Source: Acinetobacter brisouioides (GTDB lineage: Bacteria; Pseudomonadota; Gammaproteobacteria; Pseudomonadales; Moraxellaceae). From it: a DNA stretch of 64,000 bases. Numbering within the stretch: the stretch's first letter is position 1; each line of letters starts with the position of its first letter. The translations under genes and the position numbers were made by a program. Positions 1 to 9,370 of this stretch are shown one piece after another. Under the pieces are notes generated by a model, which made no database searches, had not been told where the DNA came from, and was given only the letters and a program-made list of their open reading frames with translations. Location of the stretch: positions 186,001 to 250,000 of the forward strand of contig NZ_SJNX01000002.1 of the NCBI RefSeq assembly GCF_004331075.1. Direction: 5' to 3'.

Positions 1-749
1 TTGTAAAACACGCTAACCCTTGTGGCGTTGCAGTATCTCTAGATGGTATTAAAGTGGCTTATGACTTGGCATATGCAACTGACCCTGAATCTGCATTTGG
101 TGGCATTATCGCATTTAACCGCGAGTTAGATGCTGAAACTGCAAAAGCAATTGTTGAACGTCAATTCGTTGAAGTGATCATTGCACCAAGCATTGCTGAC
201 GGCGTACTTGAAGTGACTGGCGCGAAGAAAAATGTTCGCGTATTGGTTTGCGGTGAACTTCCTGCAATTGATGCACGTGCCCCACAACTTGACTACAAAC
301 GCGTGAATGGCGGTTTGTTGGTTCAAGACCAAGACTTAGGCATGATCAAAGCTTCTGACTTGAAAGTTGTGACTAAAATTGCTCCGACTGAACAAGAAAT
401 TGATGACTTGATCTTTGCTTGGAAAGTTGCGAAATACGTGAAGTCAAACGCGATTGTTTATGCGAAAAACCGCCAAACAATTGGTGTAGGCGCAGGTCAA
501 ATGAGCCGCGTTAACTCTGCGCGTATTGCTGCAATTAAAGCAGAACATGCAGGTCTTGTCGTTGAAGGCGCTGTAATGGCATCTGACGCATTCTTCCCAT
601 TCCGTGATGGTATTGATAATGCTGCAAAAGCAGGGATCAAATGTATCATCCAACCGGGCGGCTCTATGCGCGACGAAGAAGTGATTGCTGCAGCAGATGA
701 ACACGGTATTGCAATGGTGTTCACAGGTATGCGTCATTTCCGTCACTAA
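1..749 (+). CDS. purH: Bifunctional AICAR formyltransferase/IMP cyclohydrolase, C-terminal part (partial)
   Basis: Only the C-terminal 248 residues are present; the reading frame is open from base 3 at the window edge, and the gene begins upstream. The visible part belongs to the AICAR transformylase domain, which transfers a formyl group from 10-formyl-THF to AICAR, the step before ring closure to IMP. The KHANPCG motif lies at the very start, and the later stretch with [10 protein letters not shown] and [12 protein letters not shown] is typical of the family. The protein ends in GMRHFRH, the usual PurH C-terminus. purD follows 96 nt downstream on the same strand, the common purH-purD arrangement. 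Nothing suggests it is broken. Confidence 0.97.
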   Translation, partial: VKHANPCGVAVSLDGIKVAYDLAYATDPESAFGGIIAFNRELDAETAKAIVERQFVEVIIAPSIADGVLEVTGAKKNVRVLVCGELPAIDARAPQLDYKRVNGGLLVQDQDLGMIKASDLKVVTKIAPTEQEIDDLIFAWKVAKYVKSNAIVYAKNRQTIGVGAGQMSRVNSARIAAIKAEHAGLVVEGAVMASDAFFPFRDGIDNAAKAGIKCIIQPGGSMRDEEVIAAADEHGIAMVFTGMRHFRH

Positions 750-845
750 TTGAACAACAATTAAGACATTAATATATCTGCACAAAGTCCTCTCTATTTG
801 ATAGCTGAGGGCTTTGTGCCCTTTCGATTCATGGAGTATGAACCG

Positions 846-2129
846 ATGAATATTCTCGTTTTGGGTAGCGGTGGTCGTGAACATGCTTTGGCATGGAAAA
901 TCGCGCAAGATGCAAAAGTCAGCAAAGTCTTTGTAGCACCAGGTAACGCAGGTACTGCAACGGAAGAAAAATGTGAAAATGTACAACTGGATATTCTCGA
1001 CAATCCAGCGATCATTGAATTCGCAAAAAATAATGATGTGGCTTTAATTATTGTTGGACCAGAAGCACCGCTTGTGAATGGTGTGGTTGACGCTGGTCGT
1101 GCTGCGGGTCTAAAAATTTGGGGTCCAACTCAATACGCTGCGCAACTTGAAGGCTCAAAAGCTTTTGCCAAGCATTTCTTGAAACGCCATAACATTCCAA
1201 CTGCATTTTATGATGTATTCACAGAAGTGGATGCAGCGAAAGCCTTTGTTGAACAGCATGGTGCACCAATCGTCATTAAAGCTGATGGTCTTGCGGCTGG
1301 TAAAGGCGTAATCGTTGCCATGAGCAAAGAAGAAGCTTTTGCAGCGATTGATGATATGTTGGCAGGCAACAAATTTGGCGATGCGGGTTCACGTGTCGTG
1401 ATTGAGCAGTTCCTTGCAGGCGAAGAAGCCTCGTTCATTTGTATGATCGACGGTCAAAACATTTTGCCAATGGCAACTTCACAAGATCACAAACGTATCT
1501 TTGAAGGCGATCTAGGTCCAAATACGGGTGGTATGGGTGCGTACTCTCCTGCTCCTGTCGTGACTGCTGACGTGTTTGAACGTGTCATGACTCAAATCAT
1601 GCGCCCAACTGTTAATGGTATGGCAGCAGATGGTCATGTCTATACAGGTTTCTTGTATGCAGGCTTAATGATTGATGAACAAGGTCAACCTCGTGTGATC
1701 GAGTTCAACTGCCGCTTTGGTGATCCAGAAACTCAACCTATTATGATGCGTTTACAATCGTCATTGGTTGACTTGGTTGAAGCAGGTCTTGAAGGCAACT
1801 TACCTGCCGAAGCACAGTGGGACGAACGTAAATCGATTGGTATCGTACTTGCGGCTGAAGGTTACCCTGAAAGCGTGCGCAAAGGCGATGTGATTTCTGG
1901 TTTAGGTCAATCTCCTGAAGGGACAAAAGTCTTTCATGCAGGCACAGCAACCAATGCCAAAGGCCAAGTCATCACTTCAGGTGGTCGTGTACTCTGCGTA
2001 ACAGCATTGGGTGACAGCGTTCTTGAAGCACAAGTCAACGCGCTAGAAGTCTGTGGTCAGATTACCTTTGATGGCATGCAATACCGTAGTGACATTGGTT
2101 ACCGTGCGATTGCCCGCGAACAAGCGTAA
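846..2129 (+). CDS. purD: Phosphoribosylamine-glycine ligase
   Basis: This 427-residue protein is an ATP-grasp enzyme that joins glycine to phosphoribosylamine in the second step of purine synthesis. It starts MNILVLGSGGREHALAWK, the hallmark N-terminus. The ATP-grasp core carries IKADGLAAGKGV and later EFNCRFGDPETQP, which holds metal-binding residues. An upstream in-frame ATG at 798 would add 16 residues that do not look like PurD, so the start at 846 is preferred. The gene follows purH and ends just before a strong terminator at 2147-2178, so purH-purD is probably one transcript. Confidence 0.97.
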   Translation: MNILVLGSGGREHALAWKIAQDAKVSKVFVAPGNAGTATEEKCENVQLDILDNPAIIEFAKNNDVALIIVGPEAPLVNGVVDAGRAAGLKIWGPTQYAAQLEGSKAFAKHFLKRHNIPTAFYDVFTEVDAAKAFVEQHGAPIVIKADGLAAGKGVIVAMSKEEAFAAIDDMLAGNKFGDAGSRVVIEQFLAGEEASFICMIDGQNILPMATSQDHKRIFEGDLGPNTGGMGAYSPAPVVTADVFERVMTQIMRPTVNGMAADGHVYTGFLYAGLMIDEQGQPRVIEFNCRFGDPETQPIMMRLQSSLVDLVEAGLEGNLPAEAQWDERKSIGIVLAAEGYPESVRKGDVISGLGQSPEGTKVFHAGTATNAKGQVITSGGRVLCVTALGDSVLEAQVNALEVCGQITFDGMQYRSDIGYRAIAREQA

Positions 2130-2146
2130 ACTCCGATTTTTATCAT

Positions 2147-2178
2147 AAAAACGCTCTTTCGAGGGCGTTTTTATTTTT
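2147..2178 (+). terminator. Rho-independent terminator after purD
   Basis: An 11-bp stem (2147-2157 with 2162-2172, one G-T pair) closes a TTCG tetraloop and is followed by a T-rich tract. It lies 17 nt after the purD stop. Confidence 0.9.
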
Positions 2179-2593
2179 GCAGTCTTAACCACAAATTTTC
2201 ATATGATTTGTGTTTTTTATTGTTTTGACTTAAAAAGACAAAACTTTATACTGCCAGCTTTCTAGCTCAGATATACTTTTGTGAAAATATTTCGATGAAA
2301 ATCAATCGTGCAGCATACAGATTCTATATGCTCCCCTATTGTGCATTTTATTTTCTTGGTATCATGAGCACAATTTTCACACTGATGTAACTGATCTATG
2401 ACTTGTCTGTCTGCAACACATCAGTCTTGACAAGCATCAACATCATTTTCAACACACTCATCGATAATCGATTTCAGCATATTTGCTGCTATATAGTAGT
2501 GCGTAGAAATTATGGTCGGTCAGTGAATGTATTTGTCATGTTCTGAAGTTTCATCCAAACACTGAACATTATTGACTTAGGGACACACACCTC
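2179..2593. other. Long intergenic region upstream of metQ
   Basis: About 415 nt without a credible ORF. It probably holds the metQNI promoter and control sites. Visible structure: a 7-bp inverted repeat ATTGTGC/GCACAAT (2338-2344 and 2368-2374), two adjacent ATCGAT palindromes one base apart (2460-2465 and 2467-2472), and CAGCA/TGCTG arms around 2477-2490. I see no SAM riboswitch and cannot identify a regulator site. Confidence 0.5.
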
Positions 2594-3469
2594 ATGAAAA
2601 AATTATTGAGCGTTGTTTTAGGTACAAGCGTACTCCTTGCCGCTGGTTGCAGTAAAAATGCTCCAGAACAAAGCAACAACACGAAAGCTGCCGATGCAGG
2701 TCAACCACAAAAAATCGTATTGGCATCGACAGGTTCAGATGCTGATATCTGGCGTTATATTGCAACATTGCCTGAAACTAAAAAAGCAGGGATTGACCTC
2801 AAAGTCCAAAACTTCACTGACTATGTTGCCATGAACACTGCGATTGCCAACAAAGAAGTCGATGCAAATGCATTCCAGTCATATGCTTACTTGGTGGCAT
2901 ATAACGCAAGCAATGAGAAGAAAATTGCGCCTGTTTCGACAACTTACCTTGAACCAATGGGCATTTACTCAACCAAATACAAGAAAGTTGATCAGTTCCC
3001 ACAAGGTGCAAGCGTTGCTATTCCTAACGATGCAGCCAATGAAGCACGCGCATTATTGTTATTACAAAGCGCAGGCTTAATCAAACTAAAAACTGGTTTT
3101 GATCCAGCCAAAGGCACGCCAAACGACATTACTGACAATGCCAAGAAAATTGATATTAAACCAATTCAAATGGCAACTGCAGTACGCGCAAAAAATGATG
3201 TTGACGCAATTGTTCTCGGCAATACCTTGGCAATGGAAGGTGGTTTGAATGTACTGAAAGACTCTATCTATTATGAGCCAGTCGATCAGTCAACCAAACT
3301 CAATGTCAACATTGTAGCCACTGCTGACTCACGTAAAAATGACCCTGCACTGAAAAAACTGGGTGAGCTTTACCACACTGAAGCCGTGAAGAAATATGTT
3401 CAAGAACATTTTGCGGGCACAAAAGTAGATGTAAATAAACCAATCAGCTACCTGACTGAAAGCAAATAG
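2594..3469 (+). CDS. metQ: Methionine ABC transporter substrate-binding lipoprotein
   Basis: This 291-residue protein is the NlpA/MetQ-type binding protein that captures methionine in the periplasm for the MetNI importer. A lipoprotein signal peptide ends in the lipobox LAAGC with Cys19 as the lipidation site, followed by a flexible acidic linker. The fold then begins at about residue 40. The motifs DYVAMNTAIANKEVDANAFQ and VAIPNDAANEARALLLLQ are characteristic of NlpA proteins. The ATPase and permease genes follow directly. A hairpin terminator lies between metQ and metN and could give more binding protein than transporter. The substrate is inferred from the family and context. Confidence 0.93.
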   Translation: MKKLLSVVLGTSVLLAAGCSKNAPEQSNNTKAADAGQPQKIVLASTGSDADIWRYIATLPETKKAGIDLKVQNFTDYVAMNTAIANKEVDANAFQSYAYLVAYNASNEKKIAPVSTTYLEPMGIYSTKYKKVDQFPQGASVAIPNDAANEARALLLLQSAGLIKLKTGFDPAKGTPNDITDNAKKIDIKPIQMATAVRAKNDVDAIVLGNTLAMEGGLNVLKDSIYYEPVDQSTKLNVNIVATADSRKNDPALKKLGELYHTEAVKKYVQEHFAGTKVDVNKPISYLTESK

Positions 3470-3488
3470 TCATATAATGTTGTCAACG

Positions 3489-3517
3489 AACAGGCAAAGC
3501 TTCTTTGCCTGTTTTTT
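3489..3517 (+). terminator. Terminator-like hairpin between metQ and metN
   Basis: An 11-bp stem (AACAGGCAAAG at 3489-3499 with its complement ending at 3513) is followed by a run of T. It sits inside the metQ-metN-metI cluster, 20 nt after the metQ stop, so it probably works as a partial terminator or 3'-end protector. Confidence 0.8.
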
Positions 3518-3541
3518 CTTTTTCGCATAGTTTTTGACCAC

Positions 3542-4567
3542 ATGATTCAATTTAAAAACATTTCAAAACACTATCAGCTCAAAGGGCAGACACTGCGCGC
3601 GCTCGATCAGATCAATCTCGAGATTCCTGAAGGCAGTATCTTTGGCATTATTGGCTATAGTGGCGCAGGTAAAAGTACGTTAATTCGTTTGATCAACTTG
3701 TTGGAACGCCCAACTGAAGGTCAGGTTATTATTCATGACAAAGATTTTACTGCTTTAGATGCGCGTGCATTACGTCAAGAGCGTGCCAATATTGGCATGA
3801 TTTTCCAGCATTTCAATTTGCTTGAAACCAAGACGGTAGCAGAAAACATTGAAATGCCAATGAAATTACTCGGCGTCAGTAAAGAAAAGCGTCAGGCTCG
3901 TTTAGATGAACTGCTGTCATTTATTGATCTGGGTCATAAGAAAAATGCCTATCCTGACGAACTTTCTGGTGGTCAAAAACAACGTGTCGGGATTGCCCGT
4001 GCGCTTGCCAATCATCCTAAAATTTTGCTGTGTGATGAAGCAACCTCTGCACTTGACCCACAGACCACGCAATCTGTCTTGGCTTTATTGAAAAAAATCA
4101 ATAAAGAACAAAATATTACGATTGTCATGGTCACCCACGAAATGGATGTGATCGAAAGTGTCTGTGATTATGTTGCAGTCATGGAGTCTGGAAAAGTCAT
4201 TGAAACTGGTAAAACGGTTGATATTTTCAGTAAGCCACAACAACCGACCACCAAAAACTTTATTCAGACTGTGCTACAGCAACAATTGCCACGCAATATT
4301 CTCAAGCAGCTTGAGCATCAGCATGAACACAGCATTTATTGCTTACAGTTTTTAGGTCACTCGGCACAGCAACCTGTGATTCAAGCCATGATCAAACAGT
4401 TTGATATTAGTTTGAATATTTTGTTTGCCAACATGACTGAAATTGACGGTACAGTGATTGGTCAGATGTTTGTACAAATTTTGGGAGATGTTGCCATCGT
4501 CACTCAAGCAACAGACTACCTCAAACAGCAAGGGGTTGAAGTTCGTCAGCAAGGAGAACAATCATGA
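3542..4567 (+). CDS. metN: Methionine ABC transporter ATP-binding protein
   Basis: This 341-residue cytoplasmic ATPase powers methionine import. The Walker A motif is GYSGAGKST (about residues 38-46), the ABC signature is LSGGQKQR (about 141-148) and the Walker B is LLCDEATSALD (about 161-171). A C-terminal extension of about 80 residues (from about 260) matches the NIL regulatory domain, which in MetN binds methionine and causes trans-inhibition. Its stop overlaps the metI start by 4 nt (ATGA), implying translational coupling. Length matches E. coli MetN. Confidence 0.95.
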   Translation: MIQFKNISKHYQLKGQTLRALDQINLEIPEGSIFGIIGYSGAGKSTLIRLINLLERPTEGQVIIHDKDFTALDARALRQERANIGMIFQHFNLLETKTVAENIEMPMKLLGVSKEKRQARLDELLSFIDLGHKKNAYPDELSGGQKQRVGIARALANHPKILLCDEATSALDPQTTQSVLALLKKINKEQNITIVMVTHEMDVIESVCDYVAVMESGKVIETGKTVDIFSKPQQPTTKNFIQTVLQQQLPRNILKQLEHQHEHSIYCLQFLGHSAQQPVIQAMIKQFDISLNILFANMTEIDGTVIGQMFVQILGDVAIVTQATDYLKQQGVEVRQQGEQS

Positions 4568-5259
4568 GAGACTGGATTGTACAATGGTTGACTGAAGCAA
4601 CTCAGCCATTCTGGCACAGTTCTTTAAGCATTGACCAATTCGTCACTGCTTTGCAAGAAACCTTTCAAATGGTGTTCTTCTCCCTGATTTTTGGTGGAAT
4701 TTGGGGTTTGATTCAGGCGATTGTGCTCTTGGTTACGCGCCCAGCAGGCATTTTGCCAAACCCTGTGATTTTTCATGTACTCAACCCGATTGTAAATGCC
4801 TTGCGTTCATTACCATTTATTATTTTGCTGATCGCAGTGATTCCATTTACCCAGTGGCTGGTGGGAACATCCATTGGTACGTGGGCAGCGATTGTCCCCC
4901 TCACCATTTATGTGGGCCCATACATGGGACGCCTAATCGAAACTTCATTGCTTGAAGTCAATGAAGGAATTATCGAATCGGCACAATCAATGGGTGCAAC
5001 ACCTTGGCAAATCATTTTCAAGTTTATTTTACCTGAAGCACGTAGCTCCCTGATTTTAAACATGACCACTGCCACCATTAGCCTGATTGGTGCAACAGCG
5101 ATGGCAGGTGCAGTTGGTGCAGGTGGAATTGGTGACTTAGCCATTTCTTATGGTTATCAGCGCTTTGACAGTAGTGTTGTGATTTTAACCGTGATTGTGT
5201 TGCTGATTTTGGTTCAAATTGTGCAAACACTCGGCACTTGGCTTGCCAAATTGCGTTAA
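4564..5259 (+). CDS. metI: Methionine ABC transporter permease
   Basis: This 231-residue inner-membrane permease has about five hydrophobic segments and the binding-protein-dependent transport signature around residues 128-150 (VNEGIIESAQSMGATPWQII), which is the EAA-type loop that docks on MetN. The start overlaps metN by 4 nt. The cluster ends 15 nt later at a bidirectional terminator. Family and neighbours together make the MetI assignment firm; close paralogs import D-methionine or related sulfur compounds. Confidence 0.94.
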   Translation: MRDWIVQWLTEATQPFWHSSLSIDQFVTALQETFQMVFFSLIFGGIWGLIQAIVLLVTRPAGILPNPVIFHVLNPIVNALRSLPFIILLIAVIPFTQWLVGTSIGTWAAIVPLTIYVGPYMGRLIETSLLEVNEGIIESAQSMGATPWQIIFKFILPEARSSLILNMTTATISLIGATAMAGAVGAGGIGDLAISYGYQRFDSSVVILTVIVLLILVQIVQTLGTWLAKLR

Positions 5260-5274
5260 ATCCATGCTATAAAT

Positions 5275-5304
5275 AAAAAATGCCATCCAATGATGGCATT
5301 TTTT
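5275..5304. terminator. Bidirectional terminator between metI and the barrel protein
   Basis: A 13-bp stem, A-tract plus TGCCATC (5275-5287) paired with GATGGCA plus T-tract (5292-5304), has a 4-nt loop. It has T-runs in both directions and lies between two convergent genes. Confidence 0.9.
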
Positions 5305-5315
5305 ATACGTGATGA

Positions 5316-6050
5316 TTAGAAACGGTAAATCACACCCACTTTGGCGGAAGGCAACCATTTGTATTTATCTTCATTGGCGATTTGATTTTCCTGTGCTTTT
5401 AAATCATTCTGGAACTGTGCATTGGTTCCTCCTGAATTGACCGTTGCATTTGATGTCAACGTCACTGCTGGGTTATCGGTATAATAAGCACCAACCTCTC
5501 CAAACACTCCCCAATGTTCGTTCAACATCGGACGCATACCAATCCCGACATATGGGGCAATCTCGTTTTTGTATTTCATTTTGCCTGTAATATTGCCAGT
5601 AATGTTGTATTTGGTGTCATTCACCGTGACATTACCATTATTGGATTTTGAGGTCAGTTTGTAATCATCGTCTAAATAAGCGACTCCTGCTGCAACATAG
5701 ACTGATTTAGCAAAGTGATTACTGCTTGCTCCCCAAGGGTGCATTTCGGCATTTAAATAGACGTTATTGTTGTTGTCCTGATTAAGATCATATTTAGTCC
5801 CATGACTCTTGATGTCATTACGCCAATTAATATGTCCACCGTTATATCCTAAGCTCACACCTACATAGGGGTTCACATCCCATGTCAATGCACCGCCATA
5901 ACCTGTAGTGCCTGCTTCGGCACGAAACGAAGTCGGCAAATAAGTTTTATAGGTATTTCCTGGTTCAATAATCACTGGCTCATCTGCCATTGCAGTTCCT
6001 GCAATTGAAACCAGTGCTGAGGCAACTAGAATCTTCTGAACTTTCTTCAT
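5316..6050 (-). CDS. Outer-membrane beta-barrel protein
   Basis: A 244-residue secreted protein. The start at 6050 is chosen because an AGGAGA ribosome site lies 7 nt upstream and a signal peptide follows directly, with predicted cleavage after AMA (residue 22). The mature part alternates polar and aromatic residues in barrel-like strands such as YVGVSLGYNGG, VYVAAGVAYLD and WGVFGEVGAYY, and ends in Arg-Phe, the C-terminal Phe signal recognised by the Bam machinery. It resembles small 8-stranded OmpW- or OmpA-barrel-type proteins of Acinetobacter, but I cannot name a gene. The Asn-rich loop near residues 105-115 is probably an extracellular loop. Confidence 0.8.
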   Translation of the reverse strand: MKKVQKILVASALVSIAGTAMADEPVIIEPGNTYKTYLPTSFRAEAGTTGYGGALTWDVNPYVGVSLGYNGGHINWRNDIKSHGTKYDLNQDNNNNVYLNAEMHPWGASSNHFAKSVYVAAGVAYLDDDYKLTSKSNNGNVTVNDTKYNITGNITGKMKYKNEIAPYVGIGMRPMLNEHWGVFGEVGAYYTDNPAVTLTSNATVNSGGTNAQFQNDLKAQENQIANEDKYKWLPSAKVGVIYRF

Positions 6051-6404
6051 AAGGGTTCTCCTGACAAATCGTGAATTCACACGAGTTGTGTTGCTATTAT
6101 GGCTGGACATATTAGGCTGAAAATGGATGATTTTTATGCCAAATTTGCTGACTTTATGTTATTTTTTAATCCATTTTTTCAAAAAATTCCAATAAAAATA
6201 TTAAAAAATCATTTTAAATCAAAAAGATGTAATTTTATTTATATACATAAAATAACTAAATCACACAGATCGTATTTTCCCCAGCTGCACCATGATACCG
6301 TTTTTTCTGAAATCTTGGTTGTTTTGCTATTTTTTTCAAACGCAAATACTCATTTTTAGTGTAAAATCGTTGTAATTTTTTGAGCATAATTTTGGGATAA
6401 GCAT
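6051..6404. other. AT-rich divergent promoter region before dapD
   Basis: About 350 nt between two divergent genes, very AT-rich. Open frames here are low-complexity and unconvincing. It presumably carries both promoters. TAAAAT at 6362-6367, about 40 nt before the dapD start, is a possible -10 element without a clear -35. Confidence 0.45.
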
Positions 6405-7226
6405 ATGTCTGAGCTTGCTACAATTATTGAACAAGCCTTTGAAAACCGTGCTAACTTTACCGCAGCAGACTGTCCTGCTGAAGTTCGCGCTGCTGTTGAG
6501 CAAGCGATTCAAGGTTTAGACAACGGTAGCCTTCGTGTTGCAGAAAAAATTGAGGGTGAATGGATTGTTCACCAATGGTTGAAAAAAGCAGTGCTTTTAT
6601 CATTCAAATTGAATGATAACAAACCAATCGAATCTTGCGACCTTCGTTTCTACGACAAAGTTGACACTAAATTCAAAGGTTGGACTGAAGCGCAATTTAA
6701 AGAAGCTGGCGTACGTGTTGTACCACCAGCAGTTGCACGTCGTGGTAGCTTCCAAGCGAAAAACGTCGTGCTTATGCCGTCTTATGTGAACATCGGTGCA
6801 TACGTTGACGAAGGTACAATGGTTGACACGTGGGCAACTGTCGGTTCATGTGCTCAAATCGGTAAAAACGTACACTTGTCTGGCGGCGTTGGTATCGGTG
6901 GCGTATTAGAGCCATTACAAGCAAACCCAACCATCATTGAAGATAACTGCTTCATTGGTGCGCGTTCTGAAATCGTTGAAGGCGTGATCGTTGAAGAAGG
7001 TTCTGTGATTTCAATGGGCGTATTCATTGGTCAATCGACTAAAATTTATGACCGTGCAACAGGCGAAGTTCATTACGGCCGCGTTCCAGCAGGTTCAGTG
7101 GTTGTAGCAGGTAGCCTTCCATCTAAATGCGGTACTTACAGCCTATATGCTGCAATTATCGTGAAAAAAGTTGATGCCAAAACTCGTGCAAAAACCAGCT
7201 TGAATGATTTGCTTCGCGACGAGTAA
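6405..7226 (+). CDS. dapD: 2,3,4,5-tetrahydropyridine-2,6-dicarboxylate N-succinyltransferase
   Basis: This 273-residue enzyme transfers succinyl from succinyl-CoA to tetrahydrodipicolinate in lysine and meso-diaminopimelate synthesis. After an alpha-helical N-terminal domain comes a left-handed beta-helix made of hexapeptide repeats, visible as [20 protein letters not shown] and [20 protein letters not shown]. The protein has the length of E. coli DapD (about 274) and matches it throughout. It is transcribed alone, with a terminator at 7281-7319. Confidence 0.97.
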   Translation: MSELATIIEQAFENRANFTAADCPAEVRAAVEQAIQGLDNGSLRVAEKIEGEWIVHQWLKKAVLLSFKLNDNKPIESCDLRFYDKVDTKFKGWTEAQFKEAGVRVVPPAVARRGSFQAKNVVLMPSYVNIGAYVDEGTMVDTWATVGSCAQIGKNVHLSGGVGIGGVLEPLQANPTIIEDNCFIGARSEIVEGVIVEEGSVISMGVFIGQSTKIYDRATGEVHYGRVPAGSVVVAGSLPSKCGTYSLYAAIIVKKVDAKTRAKTSLNDLLRDE

Positions 7227-7280
7227 TCTCTAAACTGTTGCGGAACTTAAATTGTTCCTCGGAGCTTTAGTCGCTCCCCG

Positions 7281-7319
7281 TCTCTACGGTTGTAAAATCG
7301 TAGAGATTTTTGTTTTTTT
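7281..7319 (+). terminator. Terminator after dapD
   Basis: An 8-bp stem TCTCTACG/CGTAGAGA (7281-7288, 7299-7306) is followed by a long T-tract. A smaller GGAGC/GCTCC hairpin lies just before it at 7261-7277. It is close to the queE start at 7341. Confidence 0.8.
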
Positions 7320-7340
7320 AAATACTGTGGTTATTTTGCT

Positions 7341-8051
7341 ATGAATCCGCTTCGCTCCTCTCAGATTCCTGTTACAGATCCTGCTGCAGGCTTACGTATT
7401 ACCGAGATTTTCTATTCACTGCAAGGTGAAGCGAATACCGCAGGATTGCCCACGGTTTTTATTCGTTTGACAGGCTGTCCGCTGCGCTGTACCTATTGTG
7501 ACACCACCTATTCATTTGAAGGTGGCGATCGCTGGTCGCTAGACAAAATTATTGAAACTGCTCAAGCCTATCAAACCCCGTATATTTGTGTGACTGGTGG
7601 CGAGCCACTGGTACAGCCGAACTGCATTACCTTACTGGATCGCTTATGCGAATTGGGTTTTGAAGTGTCTTTAGAAACCAGTGGCGCGTTAGATGTCAGT
7701 AAAGTCGATCCGCGCGTATCTAAAGTCCTCGATTTAAAAACACCAACTTCAGGTGAGGCACACCGCAATTTGCTCAGTAACCTAGATTTGCTCACAGTCA
7801 AAGATCAGATCAAATTTGTGATTTGTAATCGTGAAGATTATGAATGGTCAAAACAACAGGTTGCAGAGTATCAACTCCAGCAGAAAGTCAGTACCATTTG
7901 GTTCTCCCCTGCTTTTGCTGTCGAAAAAGGCAATGCCAAATTGCCACGCTTTGCCCGTGATCTGGCACAGTGGATTTTAGATGATCACTTACCTGTACGC
8001 TTTCAGTTACAACTACATAAATTGTTGTGGCAGGATGAAACAGGTCGTTAA
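7341..8051 (+). CDS. queE: 7-carboxy-7-deazaguanine synthase
   Basis: This 236-residue radical-SAM enzyme contracts 6-carboxy-tetrahydropterin to 7-carboxy-7-deazaguanine in queuosine synthesis. The cluster-binding motif is CPLRCTYC (Cys-x3-Cys-x2-Cys, about residues 48-55) and it is followed by DTTYSF, typical of QueE. The N-terminal LRITEIFYSLQGEA stretch is also diagnostic. queC follows about 135 nt downstream on the same strand and performs the next step. queD is not in the window. Confidence 0.94.
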   Translation: MNPLRSSQIPVTDPAAGLRITEIFYSLQGEANTAGLPTVFIRLTGCPLRCTYCDTTYSFEGGDRWSLDKIIETAQAYQTPYICVTGGEPLVQPNCITLLDRLCELGFEVSLETSGALDVSKVDPRVSKVLDLKTPTSGEAHRNLLSNLDLLTVKDQIKFVICNREDYEWSKQQVAEYQLQQKVSTIWFSPAFAVEKGNAKLPRFARDLAQWILDDHLPVRFQLQLHKLLWQDETGR

Positions 8052-8187
8052 ATAGACTTCTTTCATCATGGTTTACACCCTCTTTACTTTTATCCTTGAG
8101 CAAAATTGAAATATATTTCAATGCAGCGCAAGAGAAATAAAATGGGGTTATGAAAAAAGCCTAATCATTAATTTTTGGAGAATGAAT

Positions 8188-8859
8188 ATGCGCCCTCGCG
8201 CCATAGTTTTATTATCTGGTGGTTTAGACTCAACGACTTGTTTAGCTTGGGCGCAAGCACAATATGACTGTATTGCCCTGAGCTTTCAATATGGACAACG
8301 TTCAAGCACTGAACTTGACGCAGCTAAAGCTCTAGCACAACGTTCAAGCGTAGAACATCGCGTTATCAATATTGATTTGGGTAATCTTGGTGGCTCGGCA
8401 CTGACCGACCATAACATTGCTGTTCCAGAACAGGCTCAGGAAGGTATTCCTGTGACTTATGTTCCAGCACGTAACACGATTTTCTTGTCTTATGCGCTTG
8501 CTGCTGCTGAAGTTTTCGGTGCCGAAGCCATTGTGATTGGGGTAAATGCTGTAGATTACTCAGGTTATCCTGACTGTCGCCCTGAGTTTATTGAAGCGTT
8601 TGCACAACTTGCAAGCCTCGCGACCAAAGCAGGGGTTGAAGGAAAACCACTTAAAATTGAAACACCTCTGTTACATTTATCTAAAGGGAATATAATACGT
8701 TTAGGTCTTGAACATGGTGTAGACTACAGTCAAACAGTGTCTTGCTATCAAGCGGACGACCAGGGGCGTGCTTGTGGTAAATGCGATAGCTGCCGCTTAC
8801 GTAAAGAAGGTTTTGCTCAAGCAGGCGTTGAAGACCCAACACGTTACGTACCTCAATAA
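8188..8859 (+). CDS. queC: 7-cyano-7-deazaguanine synthase
   Basis: This 223-residue ATP-dependent enzyme turns 7-carboxy-7-deazaguanine into preQ0. The PP-loop SGGLDSTT lies near residue 10. The C-terminal zinc site has four cysteines in [18 protein letters not shown]. An upstream ATG at 8182 sits only 1 nt from the GGAG ribosome site, whereas the ATG at 8188 has a 7-nt spacer and gives the standard [13 protein letters not shown]-terminus, so 8188 is preferred. It works with the upstream queE. Confidence 0.95.
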   Translation: MRPRAIVLLSGGLDSTTCLAWAQAQYDCIALSFQYGQRSSTELDAAKALAQRSSVEHRVINIDLGNLGGSALTDHNIAVPEQAQEGIPVTYVPARNTIFLSYALAAAEVFGAEAIVIGVNAVDYSGYPDCRPEFIEAFAQLASLATKAGVEGKPLKIETPLLHLSKGNIIRLGLEHGVDYSQTVSCYQADDQGRACGKCDSCRLRKEGFAQAGVEDPTRYVPQ

Positions 8860-8871
8860 AAGGCAGGTTAT

Positions 8872-9276
8872 ATGAAATTATTGAATTCAAAACTGATTGT
8901 TTCTACTCTTTTTTCTGCATTGGCGTTTACAGCAACAATGTCTCATGCAGCACAAGATCCGTCAAAAAGCACCAATGTTCGTGCAACGCTAATCAGCAAC
9001 TGTAAAGAAAGTGCAGGTAAAGGCGGTAAACTGACTGCAGCAGAAACCAATAAGTTTTGTACATGCCAAGTCGATGCTGAAGGTCGCTTGACCAAAGCCC
9101 AAGAATGGCAAATTATCAGCACAGTCAACCAGAAGAAAAGCCCAAGCTCACTTCCTTTTATTCAACAACAAAACAAAGCCGTTCAGTCTTGTTTTGGCCC
9201 ACAGTTGACTACAAAGTTAAAATCTTTGTCTGAAGAAGCCATGAAAAATGCGCAACAAGCAGAACAAAAGAAATAA
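8872..9276 (+). CDS. Small secreted protein with four cysteines, unknown function
   Basis: This 134-residue protein has a signal peptide with likely cleavage after SHA (about residue 26), and a mature part that is Lys/Gln-rich. Four cysteines occur as NCKES, FCTC and SCFG, suggesting two periplasmic disulfides or metal ligands. An AGGCAGG-type ribosome site sits just upstream. It lies 12 nt after queC and may be co-transcribed with it, and a strong terminator follows. I do not recognise the family and propose no function. Confidence 0.75.
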   Translation: MKLLNSKLIVSTLFSALAFTATMSHAAQDPSKSTNVRATLISNCKESAGKGGKLTAAETNKFCTCQVDAEGRLTKAQEWQIISTVNQKKSPSSLPFIQQQNKAVQSCFGPQLTTKLKSLSEEAMKNAQQAEQKK

Positions 9277-9301
9277 GACATCACAGTTAAGTGATTCAAT
9301 C

Positions 9302-9331
9302 AACTAGCCACATCATGTGGCTAGTTTTTTA
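9302..9331 (+). terminator. Terminator after the small secreted protein
   Basis: A perfect 11-bp stem AACTAGCCACA/TGTGGCTAGTT with a 3-nt loop (9302-9326) is followed by TTTT. Confidence 0.9.
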
Positions 9332-9370
9332 TGGAATCACCGATTTTCAACGAAAAGATAGACCATAAAT

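Noticed and set aside
2179..2593. SAM riboswitch or MetJ-type operator before metQ
   Set aside because: No aptamer-like fold or recognisable repeat of the MetJ box is visible, only isolated inverted repeats.
6099..6359. Open frame of 86 codons in the dapD promoter region
   Set aside because: It is low-complexity, AT-driven and overlaps the barrel gene's 5' region.
8052..8187. Possible preQ1 riboswitch before queC
   Set aside because: The region holds an ACCCTCTT stretch but not the A-rich tail and pseudoknot pattern expected of class I preQ1 aptamers.
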